From Neogale vison (Eukaryota; Chordata; Mammalia; Carnivora; Mustelidae), in assembly GCF_020171115.1 (NCBI RefSeq), contig NC_058091.1:256276001-256340000 (forward strand): 64,000 nt of DNA, read 5' to 3'. The stretch's first letter is position 1; every line of letters starts with the position of its first letter. The notes below the pieces were generated by a model. That model saw only the letters and a program-made list of their open reading frames with translations, ran no database searches and was not told where the DNA came from. The translations under genes were made by a program, and so were the position numbers. Shown piece after piece: positions 24,505 through 35,272 of this stretch.

Positions 24505-24610
24505 TGAGTCTGATTTGTCACTAGACTGTGAGCTCCTTCTGGGCTGGGGCAGAATTGTCCTGGATTCTAAAGGCTAGGCCCGCCTAACGCTGGACCAAGT
24601 TGCCATGTGA
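24505..24610 (+). repeat. L2-like 3' end fragment
   Basis: CTAGACTGTGAGCTCCTTCT with GGGCTGGGGCAGAATTG matches the L2 terminal segment. The final part is diverged. Confidence 0.5.
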
Positions 24611-24932
24611 ATGCTAGTTATACTCAATTTAGTGAACTGAATTGTGAGGGCAAAAAGCGGGGAGAGAGAAGCAAGGAGCAAGGGGAGAAGAGGACAAAGT
24701 ATTGAGTAAAATACAGGCTTCGTCTGCAGACAAAACATAGGATGCCTGAAGAGCCAATTCACTAACCGGGATGGAGATACTATTGTGGGAAATAATCATT
24801 CCTTAGCTTAAATAAACCCTTTTACCTCAATTACGTGTGCTAGAATACAAAGTATTGACTCAGGCTGGGGAGGAAAGCAGAAGTTCAAACCCACCATCAC
24901 TTCATTATCAAGCACTAATTGCCCCAAGGCTT

Positions 24933-24945
24933 AGGTCAAAGGTTA
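24933..24945 (+). promoter_or_regulatory. DR1 nuclear-receptor-type site
   Basis: AGGTCAAAGGTTA is a direct repeat of two AGGTCA-type half-sites with 1-bp spacing (second half AGGTTA), the HNF4/COUP-TF/RXR configuration. It lies in non-repetitive DNA next to TAATTG and GGATTA homeodomain-like words. Binding is not shown by the sequence alone. Confidence 0.4.
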
Positions 24946-25239
24946 TGGCAGGATTAAAATAGAGTGAAAATAAAGGAAGGCCTTGACTCCTGAATTACCT
25001 AATTGCTCCTCTCTTCTGCCTTACTCTGGCTTTGAATGCACGGGGTCTCTTGACTGGCAGGTCCCTCTGCCCAAGGAAGCCACTGCAAACCTCCCCTGGG
25101 GAACCTGAGCCTTCATTACACTCGGGCCCCCACCTTAGCTTGTCTGGAGGTACAGAGGGCAAGTGTTGGAACGTACTGGAGGTGGAGGGGAGCAAGGGAC
25201 TTGCAGCAACTTGGCAGAGAACCTGCCTTCAAAACCACA

Positions 25240-25400
25240 GCACGAGATGAGTGCTCACTATGTCCCAGGCACTGAGCTCACAGCTTCGTAGTCACCATCT
25301 CAGTCCATCCTCTGGGAGCCCTGACATTCTCCACTAAAATGAACTCAGGCTCTGAAAGAAATAGCTGCTCCCAAGGTGGGGGCTGGGAAATCGCAAGACC
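25240..25400 (-). repeat. MIR SINE, diverged
   Basis: GTGCTCACTATGTCCCAGGC followed by ACTGAGCTCACAGCTTCGTA and a CTCAGGCTCTGAAAG block is antisense MIR. Confidence 0.65.
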
Positions 25401-25865
25401 AACTGGGGATGGAACGTCTTGTCACACCAGGAAGCAAGGAAGATGGCAGCAGCAAAAGAATGCACACACCCCCACCCCCACCCACCCACCCCCCACCTCC
25501 CCTCCACCCCCTGCCAAGGAGCACTCACTGGCCAAAGGTGGAAGAACTTGACCTTCAAAAAGAATAATGACTGCTATGAATTGAAAGACATTAATTAGGA
25601 CTTTAATAATTCCCAGGGTGACACTGAAAAATGCATTGGTCATCTTTGGAGAATACCAGTTAACAAATTATTCTTAAAAGTGATAAATAAAGAGAGAGAA
25701 TCAAGGACCTACCTGCCTTTCCTCAAGGAACTACCCCTTGGGGTAACTGAACAGTTGATGGGGGTAAGTTCTCAGTTCATCGGAGAATCCCAGTTAATAA
25801 ACGCAGCAGAAATGAGAGAATTAGAAAATCATCGTTTTGCCACCTTCCGGAAAGAACGGATCTAG

Positions 25866-25995
25866 GCCAAGTTTTCTCAACCTCAGCACAACTGACGTCT
25901 GGAGCCAGATGATTCTTTGCTGTGGGACCTGGCATACACATGAAATGTTTATTCAGCAACCCCCCGGGGCCCAACCCACCAGATGGCAGTAGCAG
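25866..25995. mobile_element. hAT-Charlie MITE fragment (MER5-like)
   Basis: TTCTCAACCTCAGCACAACT, GATGATTCTTTGCTGTGGGA and CCCACCAGATGGCAGTAGCA correspond in order to the MER5 half containing one terminal inverted repeat. Confidence 0.7.
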
Positions 25996-26369
25996 CCACA
26001 GGGCCCGTGACCACCAGAGCATTCCCACACACTGCCCCGTGGCCTGCTAGACAAAGTCATCCTCATTGGGAACCGCAAATGCAGGTCACGGCGCTCAATG
26101 GCTACTCAAACCACGAGGTTATATCTGGGAGGAACAGAACCACGCCTGACTCATCAGAGCCCCTGGAAGTACTTGAGGAAGGTGGGGGACCCACCATGAC
26201 CATCGGTGTCCGTCAGCTTGGGCCCCAGTGTCCCCCAACAAAACAGAAACCCAAGGCGAATCTTCCAGTAACATCCCCCGATTTTTGCCAGCCAAGCTGC
26301 CAATCCTCCACTGAAATCATAAATCCTCTCCTGGTCCCTTTCTGGGTTCCTCTGGAGGCAATCCTCTCT

Positions 26370-26670
26370 CCAGCCTGGTTTTTGTACATGCTGCCTCTTC
26401 TAAAATGCTTACTCCTCCTCCCCCCTTCCATCCCTGCCAACGCTCTCTTATTCTTCAGATCTCAGGTTTCCATGACTCTTCCTCCTGGAAGCCTTCTCTG
26501 ACTCCCACTTTGTGCTATGTTTGCCCCTTGTGTCACTCGCTCGCCACAGTGTGCGGTCACTGTTAATGGTCTGTCTCCTCAGTAACGCTTGCAGGGGCAG
26601 AGACCATGCCAGAGTCATTGTTTTATCTCCAAGGAACCCAGTAGAGAGCAGGCACTCAGAAAACGTTGCG
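26370..26670 (+). repeat. L2 LINE 3' region
   Basis: TAAAATGCTTACTCCTCCTC, GGAAGCCTTCTCTGACTCCC, CTTGCAGGGGCAGAGACCAT and GAGCAGGCACTCAGAAAACG follow L2 3' order. Confidence 0.8.
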
Positions 26671-26859
26671 AGGAGGAAGGAGGGAGGGAGGGAGGCGCGG
26701 CCTGGCACTCTGTTAGTGCTGGTGTATGCGCTTGGCTGAGCCTCAGAGTGTGACTGACTGTTCACACATGTGCACATCGGGGTGAATGTGAACACAGATG
26801 TACATGTGCAGTGCAGAAGGGCCATGCAGAAATGGGGGCCTACAAAAGCGACAGCCTTG

Positions 26860-27298
26860 AGGCACCTGAGTGGCTCAGTCGCTTAAACAACTCTTGGTTT
26901 TGGGTCAAGTCTTGATCTCGGGGTCATGGGATGGAGCCCCACATTGGGTTCCACACTCAACATGGAGTCTGCTTTAGACCCTCTCTCCCTCCTTTTATCC
27001 ACACCCCACCTCTCTCTCTCTCTCTCAAATAAATAAATAAATCTTTTTTTTTTTTTAAGATTTTTTATTTATTTATTTGACGAGAGAAATCACAAGTAGA
27101 CGGAGAGGCAGGCAGAGAGAGAGAGAGAGAGAGAGAGAGGGAAGCAGGCTCCCTGCTGAGCAGAGAGCCCGATGCGGGACTCGATCCCAGGACCCTGAGA
27201 TCATGACCTGAGCCGAAGGCAGCGGCTTAACCCACTGAGCCACCCAGGCGCCCTCAAATAAATAAATAAATCTTAAGAAAGAAAGAAAGAAAGAAAGA
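26860..27298 (+). mobile_element. Older CAN-SINE, host of a nested SINE
   Basis: The 5' part (26860-27045) has AGGCACCTGAGTGGCTCAGT, GATCTCGGGGTCATGGGATG and a CT-rich stretch ending in CAAATAAATAAATAAATCTT. The A/T-rich tail resumes at 27254 and continues into a GAAA microsatellite (27275-27298). A second SINE interrupts it within the tail. The higher divergence of the host fits the insertion order. Confidence 0.9.
27046..27253 (-). mobile_element. Nested CAN-SINE inserted in another SINE's tail
   Basis: An antisense CAN-SINE with TTTTTTTAAGATTTTTTATT, a long GA-rich run (about 27113-27140), CGATGCGGGACTCGATCCCA and the GCCACCCAGGCGCCC head. The flanks 27024-27045 and 27253-27274 are identical over 22 bp, consistent with duplication of the host tail at insertion. 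Confidence 0.95.
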
Positions 27299-27309
27299 CC
27301 GACCCTGCC

Positions 27310-27620
27310 TTGACTCTCTGGCCCCTCCCCCACCCAGCTGCACCTCCCATCACCCCGCCTCCTGCTCTCCAGCTCCAGCTACACCTTTCTGCCTTTGCAC
27401 GTGCTCTTCCTTTTGCCTGGGCTGCCCTTCCCTGTTCTGCAGTTAAACCTGCATTCAGATTTCCAGAGTCTCCTGACCCCTCGCCCCTTACCCAGTTCGT
27501 GTCCTCATTCTCTGAGCATCTGGAACTTCTGGGCCTCCATCTATAGGTGTTCCTCTTGCTGCATTATAGTCCACCTGTTTTCAGCCTTCAACTGTGAGCT
27601 CCCCAAGGGCTGCCTCTTGG
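27310..27620 (+). repeat. L2 LINE fragment
   Basis: TTTCTGCCTTTGCACGTGCT, TTCCTTTTGCCTGGGCTGCC and a terminal CAACTGTGAGCTCCCCAAGG block are L2 3' region in consensus order. Confidence 0.8.
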
Positions 27621-29012
27621 GGTACCCCCAGGGGACTGTGTCGTGGCACCTCTGTGCTCCCAGCTGCAGAAGACAGACAAGAGAGCCAGCGTTTCCAGAT
27701 CAAGGATCGACAGTGTCTGTGTGGGTGTAGTGCATACAGGTGCTTCCGTTGGACTAGAAGGGGGTGCATCTTCATATTTTTTTAATTTAGAACCCCTTAA
27801 GTAATTTTGAGAATTATATCTTTTCAGTAAAATCCATGTCATGCACACTTAAATTCATCTAAATCTAATAAATGAACACCAGGCACAAATAAATGAACAG
27901 GCGACAGCAAATAAGAGGTTTCCACCCATGTAAAAAACAAATGTGGCTTTACAGTAGCCAGGAATCTTTCTGCAAAAGTTAAATGAAAATATTTCTCCTA
28001 CAAGTCTGAACAAATGCTCAAGAAAATATAAAACAATAACTTGCGTCTGATACAAGATATTTTACTCAAAGACGGCCTGGAGGAAGTAAATGTGGAGCTT
28101 TTCACCTCCTCCTACTTTGATTGGGCAAAATGCTTTCCATGGGCCAAGGAGAGGATGGATGAGAAACACAACAGGTTCTTTCTCATCACTGAGAGTAGCG
28201 GCAACACAGCAAGATGCACTTGGCCCACACTCGTACACGCCAGGATGCTTTTTCCAAATCATGAATACTGTCATTCTAAGATGCTTGGTAGATAGATAGG
28301 TCAATAGGCAGATAGGTGGCTGGATAGATAGACAGGCAGGTGACAGATAAGGGAGCACATACGGAATGGACCTTACCAGGAGTTGTGTCCCCTGAATAAA
28401 TTACTTCCATTACCCTGATTTCTTTTCCTTTCACAAGACACCCCTTCATAGTGAATGAGTTCCAGAACATTTGGGGTATAAATGAGGCAAAGTAATTAAA
28501 GAAAAGTTGCCAGTACATCCCACTGTGCAATATACCTGCGTTCAGAATAACCCAACATGGACCAAAACAAAATATACCATTCGCCCTGTGATAGCATAAA
28601 CCAGTATGCAGAGAGGGAAAAGCATGAGGACTTTCCACAGATTCATGGCCCCATCCCCATACTATCTTCCATTCATTCCATGAGCTGGAGTTTCCTACAC
28701 TCCAGGCAATGCCTGCGGTGAGATGCAGGTGGGGTGAGGGGTGCATCTTCTACTGGAAAGTGGAAGGGAGGCTTTGTAGGAAGAGTGGGGAGGAAGGGGA
28801 GCCTGCCAACCATTCTTCAGCAGATCAATTTAGGGGAAAGTACTCAGGAGAGTCAGGAAGCTCTAAATTGATTACCTTGAGATGACTGTACCCATGGATA
28901 TCTCGGAAACCCCTTGCATAGCCTGAGGTGTATGTGTCCGCACTCTGAAGTCCTGGATGGGAGCATAGAGCTTACAATGAAGATGGAGAGAATGAGGGTA
29001 AGGGAAAGGGGC
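27621..29012. other. Intergenic DNA, nothing recognised except a small GATA-type array
   Basis: An imperfect TAGA/CAGA repeat lies at 28288-28335. I see no family or domain in the remaining open frames. Confidence 0.5.
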
Positions 29013-29027
29013 AGACCAGTGATTCTT

Positions 29028-29212
29028 TTTTTTAAAGATTTTGTTTATTCATTTGAGAGAGAGACAGAGCACAAGCAGGGAGACAGAGGGAGAGGGAGAA
29101 GCAGACTCCCCTCTGAGCAGAGAACCCGATGCGGGGCTTGATCCCAGGACCCCGGGACCATGATCCGAGCTGAAGGCAGACGTTCAACCCACTGAGCCAC
29201 CCAGGAGCCCCC
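29028..29212 (-). mobile_element. CAN-SINE with near-perfect TSD, inserted in a hAT element end
   Basis: The antisense SINE body includes TGATCCCAGGACCCCGGGAC and CACTGAGCCACCCAGGAGCC. The flanks AGACCAGTGATTCTT (29013-29027) and AGACCAGTGGTTCTT (29213-29227) differ at one base. The duplicated bases are the terminus of a hAT-type element. Confidence 0.95.
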
Positions 29213-29217
29213 AGACC

Positions 29218-29350
29218 AGTGGTTCTTAAAGAATCCCAGTCCGGCAGCATCAGCATTCCTTTGTAATTTGAAAATTCTTTGGCCCACCCCAAACCTATTG
29301 AAGTGGAACCTACAGGGCTGAGGCTCAACTATCTGTATATGAAAACCCCT
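29218..29350. mobile_element. hAT-Charlie MITE fragment
   Basis: CAGTGGTTCTTAAAG (terminal repeat type), GGCAGCATCAGCATTCCTTT and GGCCCACCCCAAACCTATTG match the common MER5/MER20-like pattern. The far terminus is not clear. Confidence 0.6.
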
Positions 29351-30441
29351 TGCCTGGGACTGTGTTGCACACCCAAGCAAACAAGCACTGGAACAGACAT
29401 TTCTTGCTTTTGCCCCTTTTCTTCTGGTAAGAACGGTCCCATATTCCTTTGGGAAATCACCCCTTCTTTAACTTGCGAACTTACGATTGGGTGGACTGTC
29501 CCAGGTCTTCCCAACACCATTCCAGGGTCTAGCCCATGACCTACACCTGGCCACTTCAACTGTTCTGTCCCCCTAGTGAAGCTTGAGTGAAACTCCAGGT
29601 CATGGAATGAAGGGGGGAGTTGGGGGGGGGGGAGAGGAGGGGTCCTATTCCAACCACAGTGATTGGCTCAAGGATTTACAAGAGAGAGAACTGATCCAAT
29701 GAGAGGCAGCCCTGAGACTTTTACTGGAGCCTCTGGGAAAGATGTGTTCTCTTCCTTCTGAAGTTATGAAGCCAGTAGGACATAAGCCTGGAAATACAGG
29801 GAAAGCCGTTGGTAGGAAACAGATAAAAATAGCTCTCTGGGGCAGTTGTGGTGGGAATTAGAGAAGAGAAGTGGGTAAAATGCCCACAGAAAGCTGATGC
29901 TCAAGAGAAGACAGTGAGCCCCACGTGGGGAGGCAAGGGGAGCTTCAGTCTGCAACAGTCTTTTAAAATCGGCCAGTGTCTCTGACCCACCCCAGGGGGC
30001 AACCCTGTGCCCAACAGCCTCAGAGTGGTCAGCCTGGGAGCCTGGAACCTTGAAAGCAGTATAGCTCTGACTGCAAGCAGAGGAGGTAGGCAGAAATTCT
30101 AGCAGAAATTCTAATTAGATCTGTGAAGCTACGGGGTGTGTGGGGGGGAATGTCTGATTAATACTAGCCTGCTCTGCAAGGGGCCACACACCAGAGCTCC
30201 CTGCCACCTCCCTCCTTCTCAGAGCTGGCAACCTCAGCCAGGAGGCCAGGCAGTTCTGGGACAGGACAGCTGAGGGTAAGGCTCACCAACATCTGGTCCC
30301 AGCTCCCCCCACCTAATGTTTGTAACAGACCCACTACCTAATTGCGTGGTTGGGGAGCAACCTTCACATCTTTAGCACCTAATTCACTATTGTTTCTTTG
30401 GAAGCCCCAGTCTTGCGTCTGGGGAAGGAGGGCTCTGCCTA
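29351..30441. other. Intergenic DNA without a recognised gene
   Basis: A G-rich run at about 29608-29640 has guanine-quadruplex potential. The stretch 30290-30420 is repeat-free with several CCTAAT words. No exon is visible. Confidence 0.45.
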
Positions 30442-30697
30442 TTTATGGGGCTTTCAAGCCCCGGGCATCCCAGCCCCCTCTTGTTAGGCTCCAGCTGTGT
30501 AGGCATCCAGGAGGCCATCTCCACCCTCCCCCCAACTTCCTGCACTCAGCCTGGGGCTTTATTGCCTCCCACTGCCCAGGATCACCTGGTTTGGCAGAAA
30601 CACCCCCAGACACAGCCCCTCCTGGTCCTCACATCCTCCCCACCCACCAGGAGCGGCACTTTATTTCTCTTGCCCCAAGTTTTGGGGCTTTATTGCC
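30442..30697 (+). promoter_or_regulatory. Candidate enhancer: clustered TTTATTG/TTTATGG sites
   Basis: The exact 14-mer GGGGCTTTATTGCC occurs twice (30553-30566 and 30684-30697). TTTATGG is at 30442-30448 and ACTTTATTTC at 30659-30668. All lie in GC-rich, repeat-free DNA. TTTATTG and TTTATGG are words bound by CDX and posterior HOX proteins. The assignment is inference. Confidence 0.3.
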
Positions 30698-30744
30698 CTC
30701 TCCATCCCCAACAAAGAGATAAAGAGGAACAGTAAGGAAGCGGA

Positions 30745-30920
30745 AAGTAGGACCAGGAAACCTGAGTTCGAACCTCATCTCTGTCACTTTCTACCATGTG
30801 ACCTGGGGCCAATCGCATTCTTCTATGGGACTCAGTTTCCTCATCTACAAAATAGGCCTCCTAACACTTACCTTGCCAAGTTGTTGTACCAGTCAAATGA
30901 GATCACAGTAATAACTAGGA
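30745..30920 (+). repeat. MIR SINE
   Basis: AACCTGAGTTCGAACCTCAT (an intact B-box-like head), CTCAGTTTCCTCATCTACAA and CCAGTCAAATGAGATCACAG are in order. Confidence 0.9.
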
Positions 30921-31469
30921 TACCAAGAGCTCACTCTGCACCAGGAGCTATCCTGAACAGGGTGTGTGTATACAGCTATGATCATAAGAGTCTCTCTAGA
31001 GTAGGTGCCTGATAAACAACCCTTCCCTCTCCTGTGCCAGTGGTCAGGGAATGGATGGCCATGGAGGGAGGAGACTGAATCCAAACAATGCCCAAATGTG
31101 TGGCAGGTAGGTAGAGAGAGCACCCTCATCATCAAACCCATTTCTCTCCCTTTTGGGGGCCAGTCCCACCATTCTTGCATGACAACTCCTTGAAATGCTA
31201 GGTAAGCCTCCATCTTTACTCACTTCTGGCACTTGGTCACACGGTGCCACTGCAGGGATGAAGAGCAGAGGGTAGGGTCTGGGACCAAGAAACCTCAACC
31301 CTCTCCTCCCTGTCCTCCATTTCCTTGGGTCAAGAAGCAAACTTGGGAAAGATGGTGAGAGGGACCTGCCGAGCCACCGAACTGCCCCCTGAACTCCCGA
31401 GAAGAGCCCTGACTCATCTCCCTTTGCCATACTCCAGCGTGTTTATGAATCACTATCTCGCTATTCATT

Positions 31470-31790
31470 GGTCATCGAGTGGGCTCTGCCATTTACTAGC
31501 TGGGTGCCCTGGAGCAGGTCGCTCTACCCGTCTGGGCTGTGACTGCTTCCTCTCTAAAGTGATGAGGTTGAAGGGAAATGGAGAGAAGACTGAGGGTAAA
31601 ACACCTGCCTGGGCCTTCCAGCTCTTTCCGGGCAGGAATTACTCCCACTATGCTCTGCTATCTCTTTTGAACATGACAGGGGCAGCCCTGCAAGGTGAAA
31701 ACTATTGGGTTGATGAGGGATATGGCTCAAGGTCACATAGCTGGCAAAGTGGCCAAGCTGAAAATAAACTCAGAGGCCTGAGGTCCCAGA
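31470..31790. repeat. Two MIR fragments in opposite orientation
   Basis: A plus-strand MIR (about 31470-31560, GCCATTTACTAGCTGGGTGC) is followed by a minus-strand MIR (about 31615-31790, GGCTCAAGGTCACATAGCTG). Confidence 0.75.
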
Positions 31791-31984
31791 TCCCTGTACT
31801 GTCTGTGACACTGACATCATGGGAAGGGCCCAGGGGTTAGGAGAAGAGCTGTTATCAGAGATGTGGGAATGTGGTCTCGGTCTGCCTCCTCCCTCTGGTG
31901 GGCTGGGAGATGATGGACACCAAGACAGGATAGGGAGGGCCAGGGGTGGGGAAGACTGAAACCCTGGACAGCTGCCCAAAGCCC

Positions 31985-32165
31985 CAAGCTCTAGGGGTCA
32001 GAAGACCTGGGCTCAAATCCCAGTGCTTTTATTGACTCTCTGGGTGACCTCAGGCAAATGACTCCACTTCTCAGAGCCTGCTCTTTAAAGTCAGGCTAAA
32101 AATCTACACCCCAAAGACTGTTGGGAAGAATCAAAAAGACTGTACTTGGTACATAATAGGTGCTC
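31985..32165 (+). repeat. MIR SINE
   Basis: CCTGGGCTCAAATCCCAGTG, TGGGTGACCTCAGGCAAATG and TGGTACATAATAGGTGCTCT are in order. Confidence 0.85.
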
Positions 32166-32639
32166 TGAGAGGTTTCCCTACTCAGCTGGACTGTGGAAAC
32201 ACTCACTTGGCTCCTCCGTCAAGCGAGCATCCTAAGACATCATCCGTGGCTGGGAACTCTGCCCACCAGTCCACTGTGCCTATCATTAACATAGTTCTCA
32301 TTGTCCAGGAACTGTCCAGGAAGCCGGTCTAGAGTAAACAGAAGCTGGGGCCGCATCTTCCAAAGACAGGGAGTCTCTAAAGGGGCAGGAAAAGAGAATG
32401 GACGCCAGCCTCACTGCTCCACGAGATGGAGTAAAAGCCAGGTGTGGGTGTGGGAGGCGCCCGCAGCCTGTGACGGGGTGGGCAGAGCCAGCAGCAGGAA
32501 GCAGCCCAGGGCCGTGGTGAGAGCCCAGCTTATGGTACTAGGCAGTCTCGGGCTGGAAACTGCCATCCTTTTCCACGCAGGAGCCAGATCCTTCTGTTTA
32601 CAGTGCAGGATATATCACACATGTCTCCCCAGCTCACTC

Positions 32640-33105
32640 TGAATAGAAGACCAAGTGGTGGTCTGGCCCCACCCAAAACTCAGCCCCCTCCAAAGTTCTC
32701 CTCCCCCACTCACTATGCTCCACCCCGCAGGCCCTTCTTTACTCTGTGGCAGGCCTCTGGGCCTTAGCACTCTCTCTGTTCCCTCTGTCCAGAATGCTCT
32801 TCCCCTCAGTGTCTGCCTGTGCCCCCCGCCCCCCGCTCCAGAGACCTTCCCTGAGCACTCGAAAATAGCAGCCCATCCCTTTCTATCCCCTCACCCTATG
32901 TTATTTCCCCTTAGTTTATGATTTATCACTGCCTGACATGTCTTCTATTAGGCTTATTGTTGATTTTCCCCAATGGGACGTAAGCTCCATGAGGGCAAGG
33001 GCTCTGCTCAGTTCACTGCTCTGTCTCTTGCCTCCAGAACAGCATGTGGCACAGGGTAAACTAAACCCATATTGATTGGATGAATAAATAAATGATTGAT
33101 TGACT
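32640..33105 (+). repeat. L2 LINE 3' region, well preserved
   Basis: AGAATGCTCTTCCCCTCAGT, AGAGACCTTCCCTGAGCACT, GACGTAAGCTCCATGAGGGC and a terminal TTGATTGGATGAATAAATAA give nearly the whole L2 3' block. Confidence 0.9.
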
Positions 33106-33109
33106 TCTG

Positions 33110-33285
33110 ACTCCATAATTTTCTAGCTTGAATTGCTTTGAGCAGGTCATTTCATGTCTCTGAAACGTTCAGTGCAAAAGGTAATACACACCCATCTCAC
33201 AGGGTTAGTGTTTAAATTAAATGACAGTGTAAAAGGAGTTGACACCCGTAGGTGCTCAGTAAATGACAACCACCATCATAATTAC
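33110..33285 (+). repeat. MIR SINE
   Basis: GAGCAGGTCATTTCATGTCT, CATCTCACAGGGTTAGTGTT and GTAGGTGCTCAGTAAATGAC lie in order. Confidence 0.8.
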
Positions 33286-33499
33286 TCTCCCCAGGGGTCT
33301 GAGGCTCAGTCACCCACCCACTGAGGCCTTGGACACATTGATGGGCTCTCTGAGCCTCCGTCAAGTGTGCGCATGTGTCCCCCACCGGGGCGTGCAGTGA
33401 GGCCAGGCAGGCTGTGGTAAGTCCGCAGCAGGCCATCTGAAACACAGGAGGCACTCACCAAGGGGCAGCTACCTCCACCCTGGGGAGTGTAGGATGTGG

Positions 33500-33660
33500 A
33501 CACCAGCCCCAGCTTTCTTATTCTGTGATCTTGGGGAAGCTGCTAAATATTTCTGAGCCTCAGTCTCCTCCATTTATGAGATGGGAATAATGATAGTATC
33601 TTCCCCGCAGGATGTCCTGAGGTGACAATGAGATTGTGCACCTGAACGGGCTTCACAAAG
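33500..33660 (+). repeat. MIR SINE
   Basis: TGATCTTGGGGAAGCTGCTA, GCCTCAGTCTCCTCCATTTA and GATGGGAATAATGATAGTAT lie in order. Confidence 0.85.
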
Positions 33661-34259
33661 CCCCAAGCCAATGTGCTGTGACACAAGGGATGGGGCCCAG
33701 GGGTGGAGAGAGACCCTCATAATGCACGGAGGAAGGACAGAACCAGGAGCTGTGCTTTGCCAGAGCTCGGAGGTGGGTTGCAGAGGGAGCACACATGTCA
33801 GAAGCCAAGTCCCCGCCCAGCCAGGAGCCCTTTGCAGAGAAGGTTCTCCTGCCCTCCTCTTTCCTTCCTCTCTGTAGGGCCTCACTGGGGTCTTCTGGCC
33901 AATCTTGGCAGGAGGTGGTTTCAAAAGAGGCAGGGAACAGCCGCAGGACCCCACAGGAGGCAACCTCCTCTTCAGTCAACCTTCTGCCCAATCTGCTTCC
34001 CATCCCAAGACAAAGCTGGCCTCTCCCCTCCATCCTGGCCAGGTCCTGGGGAAGACCTAGAAGATAGAGCCCCTGGAAGTTCAAGAGGCAGACAGACTTC
34101 TTGCACTCCCACCCATGAGAGTTTAAAAGGAGAAACACCAGTCTCCTCTTGACCTGGGCCCTCTGACTCCACCAGACACAGAAGGAGGCCCACTGGTGCC
34201 TTGCTCAGCTGGTGTCTGGCAAAATCCAGATGGGGCTACACAAATGACTCGAGCAATAA

Positions 34260-34390
34260 TCCCTAGACTGTAAGTTTCATGCAGTATGATTTTGGGTCTG
34301 TATTGTTCTTTGATGAATTCCCATTACCTAAAACAGTGCCTGGCCTTTAATTAAGTGCCTAGTAATCATATGTTGAATGAACAGTTCCAA
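34260..34390 (+). repeat. L2 LINE 3' end
   Basis: CTAGACTGTAAGTTTCATGC, AAAACAGTGCCTGGCCTTTA and a terminal ATGTTGAATGAACAG are the L2 terminus. Confidence 0.8.
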
Positions 34391-34856
34391 CAAGAAATGA
34401 GTGAATGAAGCAATTAATCAGTGACTAAGTGAAGTTCCCTGGGAGGCTGGCATGTTTTGGGCGAGTTTTTAGGTAAATACCCAGTGCCTGGAGTCGGCAA
34501 GCAAATGTTTGTGAACGATTATGCCTGAATCAGTTATCCAATCAGTGACGCATTGAAATATAATGTCTCTGAGGGCAAGGCTGTCCGGAAGCAAAGATCC
34601 CTTGGTCTAAGGCCGCATTCTCACAGCCTGGAGCAGTGTGCGGAGCAGGCGCGAGTTCCCCACCCCTGCTCTAAGAGCCCCGATTGCAGACCCGGAGGAA
34701 GGAAACACAAGGGGGCCCCCGCCCTGCCTGAGCCCCACCACCCCCCACCACTCACCTCAGGGTTTTTTTAAATAATTTGTCAATTGTTTTTAATTGTTGA
34801 GGCAGTAATACTTGGTTCATGAAACTGCAATATACAGAGAGGTGAAATAAATAGCT

Positions 34857-34883
34857 TATATATATAATATATATATAATATAG
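34857..34883. repeat. (TA)n microsatellite
   Basis: Alternating TA with a few AA interruptions. Confidence 0.95.
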
Positions 34884-34914
34884 CTGGTTTTAAAATATTC
34901 CCTTATCATTGGTG

Positions 34915-35090
34915 TACTAGGTCACGTGAGTCACGGAAGGTCGATAGCAGCATCCTCCAGAACTGCGAGCAAGGCAGGGTCACTTGATTGGACGAGGCCG
35001 TCTGTCGTCGGAAGTCGAGGCGCCGAGAATTCCGAGGGGCACGCCTTCCCTGCGCGGTGTCTCGGGACAGCTTGCAGCGGACAATAAATA
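34915..35090. promoter_or_regulatory. Short CpG-dense block with E-box and inverted CCAAT
   Basis: By eye there are about 18 CpGs in roughly 175 bp, far above the flanks. GTCACGTGAG (34921-34930) contains the palindromic E-box CACGTG, and ATTGG (34987-34991) is an inverted CCAAT box. No repeat family is apparent. It lies just below the visible FGF18 3' UTR and might be inside it if the transcript ends near 34.8 kb. It could be a small promoter, an enhancer or conserved UTR. Confidence 0.4.
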
Positions 35091-35159
35091 AATGACTGCA
35101 AACCAGAGAGCGATTTTTGTTGGAGTCTGGGGCAGGGATAGGGGTTGGGAAAGACGGGG

Positions 35160-35241
35160 AGTCTGGGGATAGGTACTACTTTCTCTTTGTTTTTCTTTTC
35201 TTTTTTTTTTCTCTTTTCTTTTTTTTTTTTCTTTTTTGCTT

Positions 35242-35272
<31 letters not shown>

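Larger units (their letters stand above)
22985..26859. other. Intergenic DNA with L2, MIR and MER5-like fragments
   Basis: No coding exon recognised. Apart from the listed repeats, 24760-25020 looks repeat-free and contains a nuclear-receptor-type site (listed separately). 25468-25510 is a C-rich imperfect CCCCACCC array. Confidence 0.5.

Noticed and set aside
28288..28335. Possible CRISPR-like or minisatellite array
   Set aside because: It is an imperfect TAGA/CAGA microsatellite without regular spacers.
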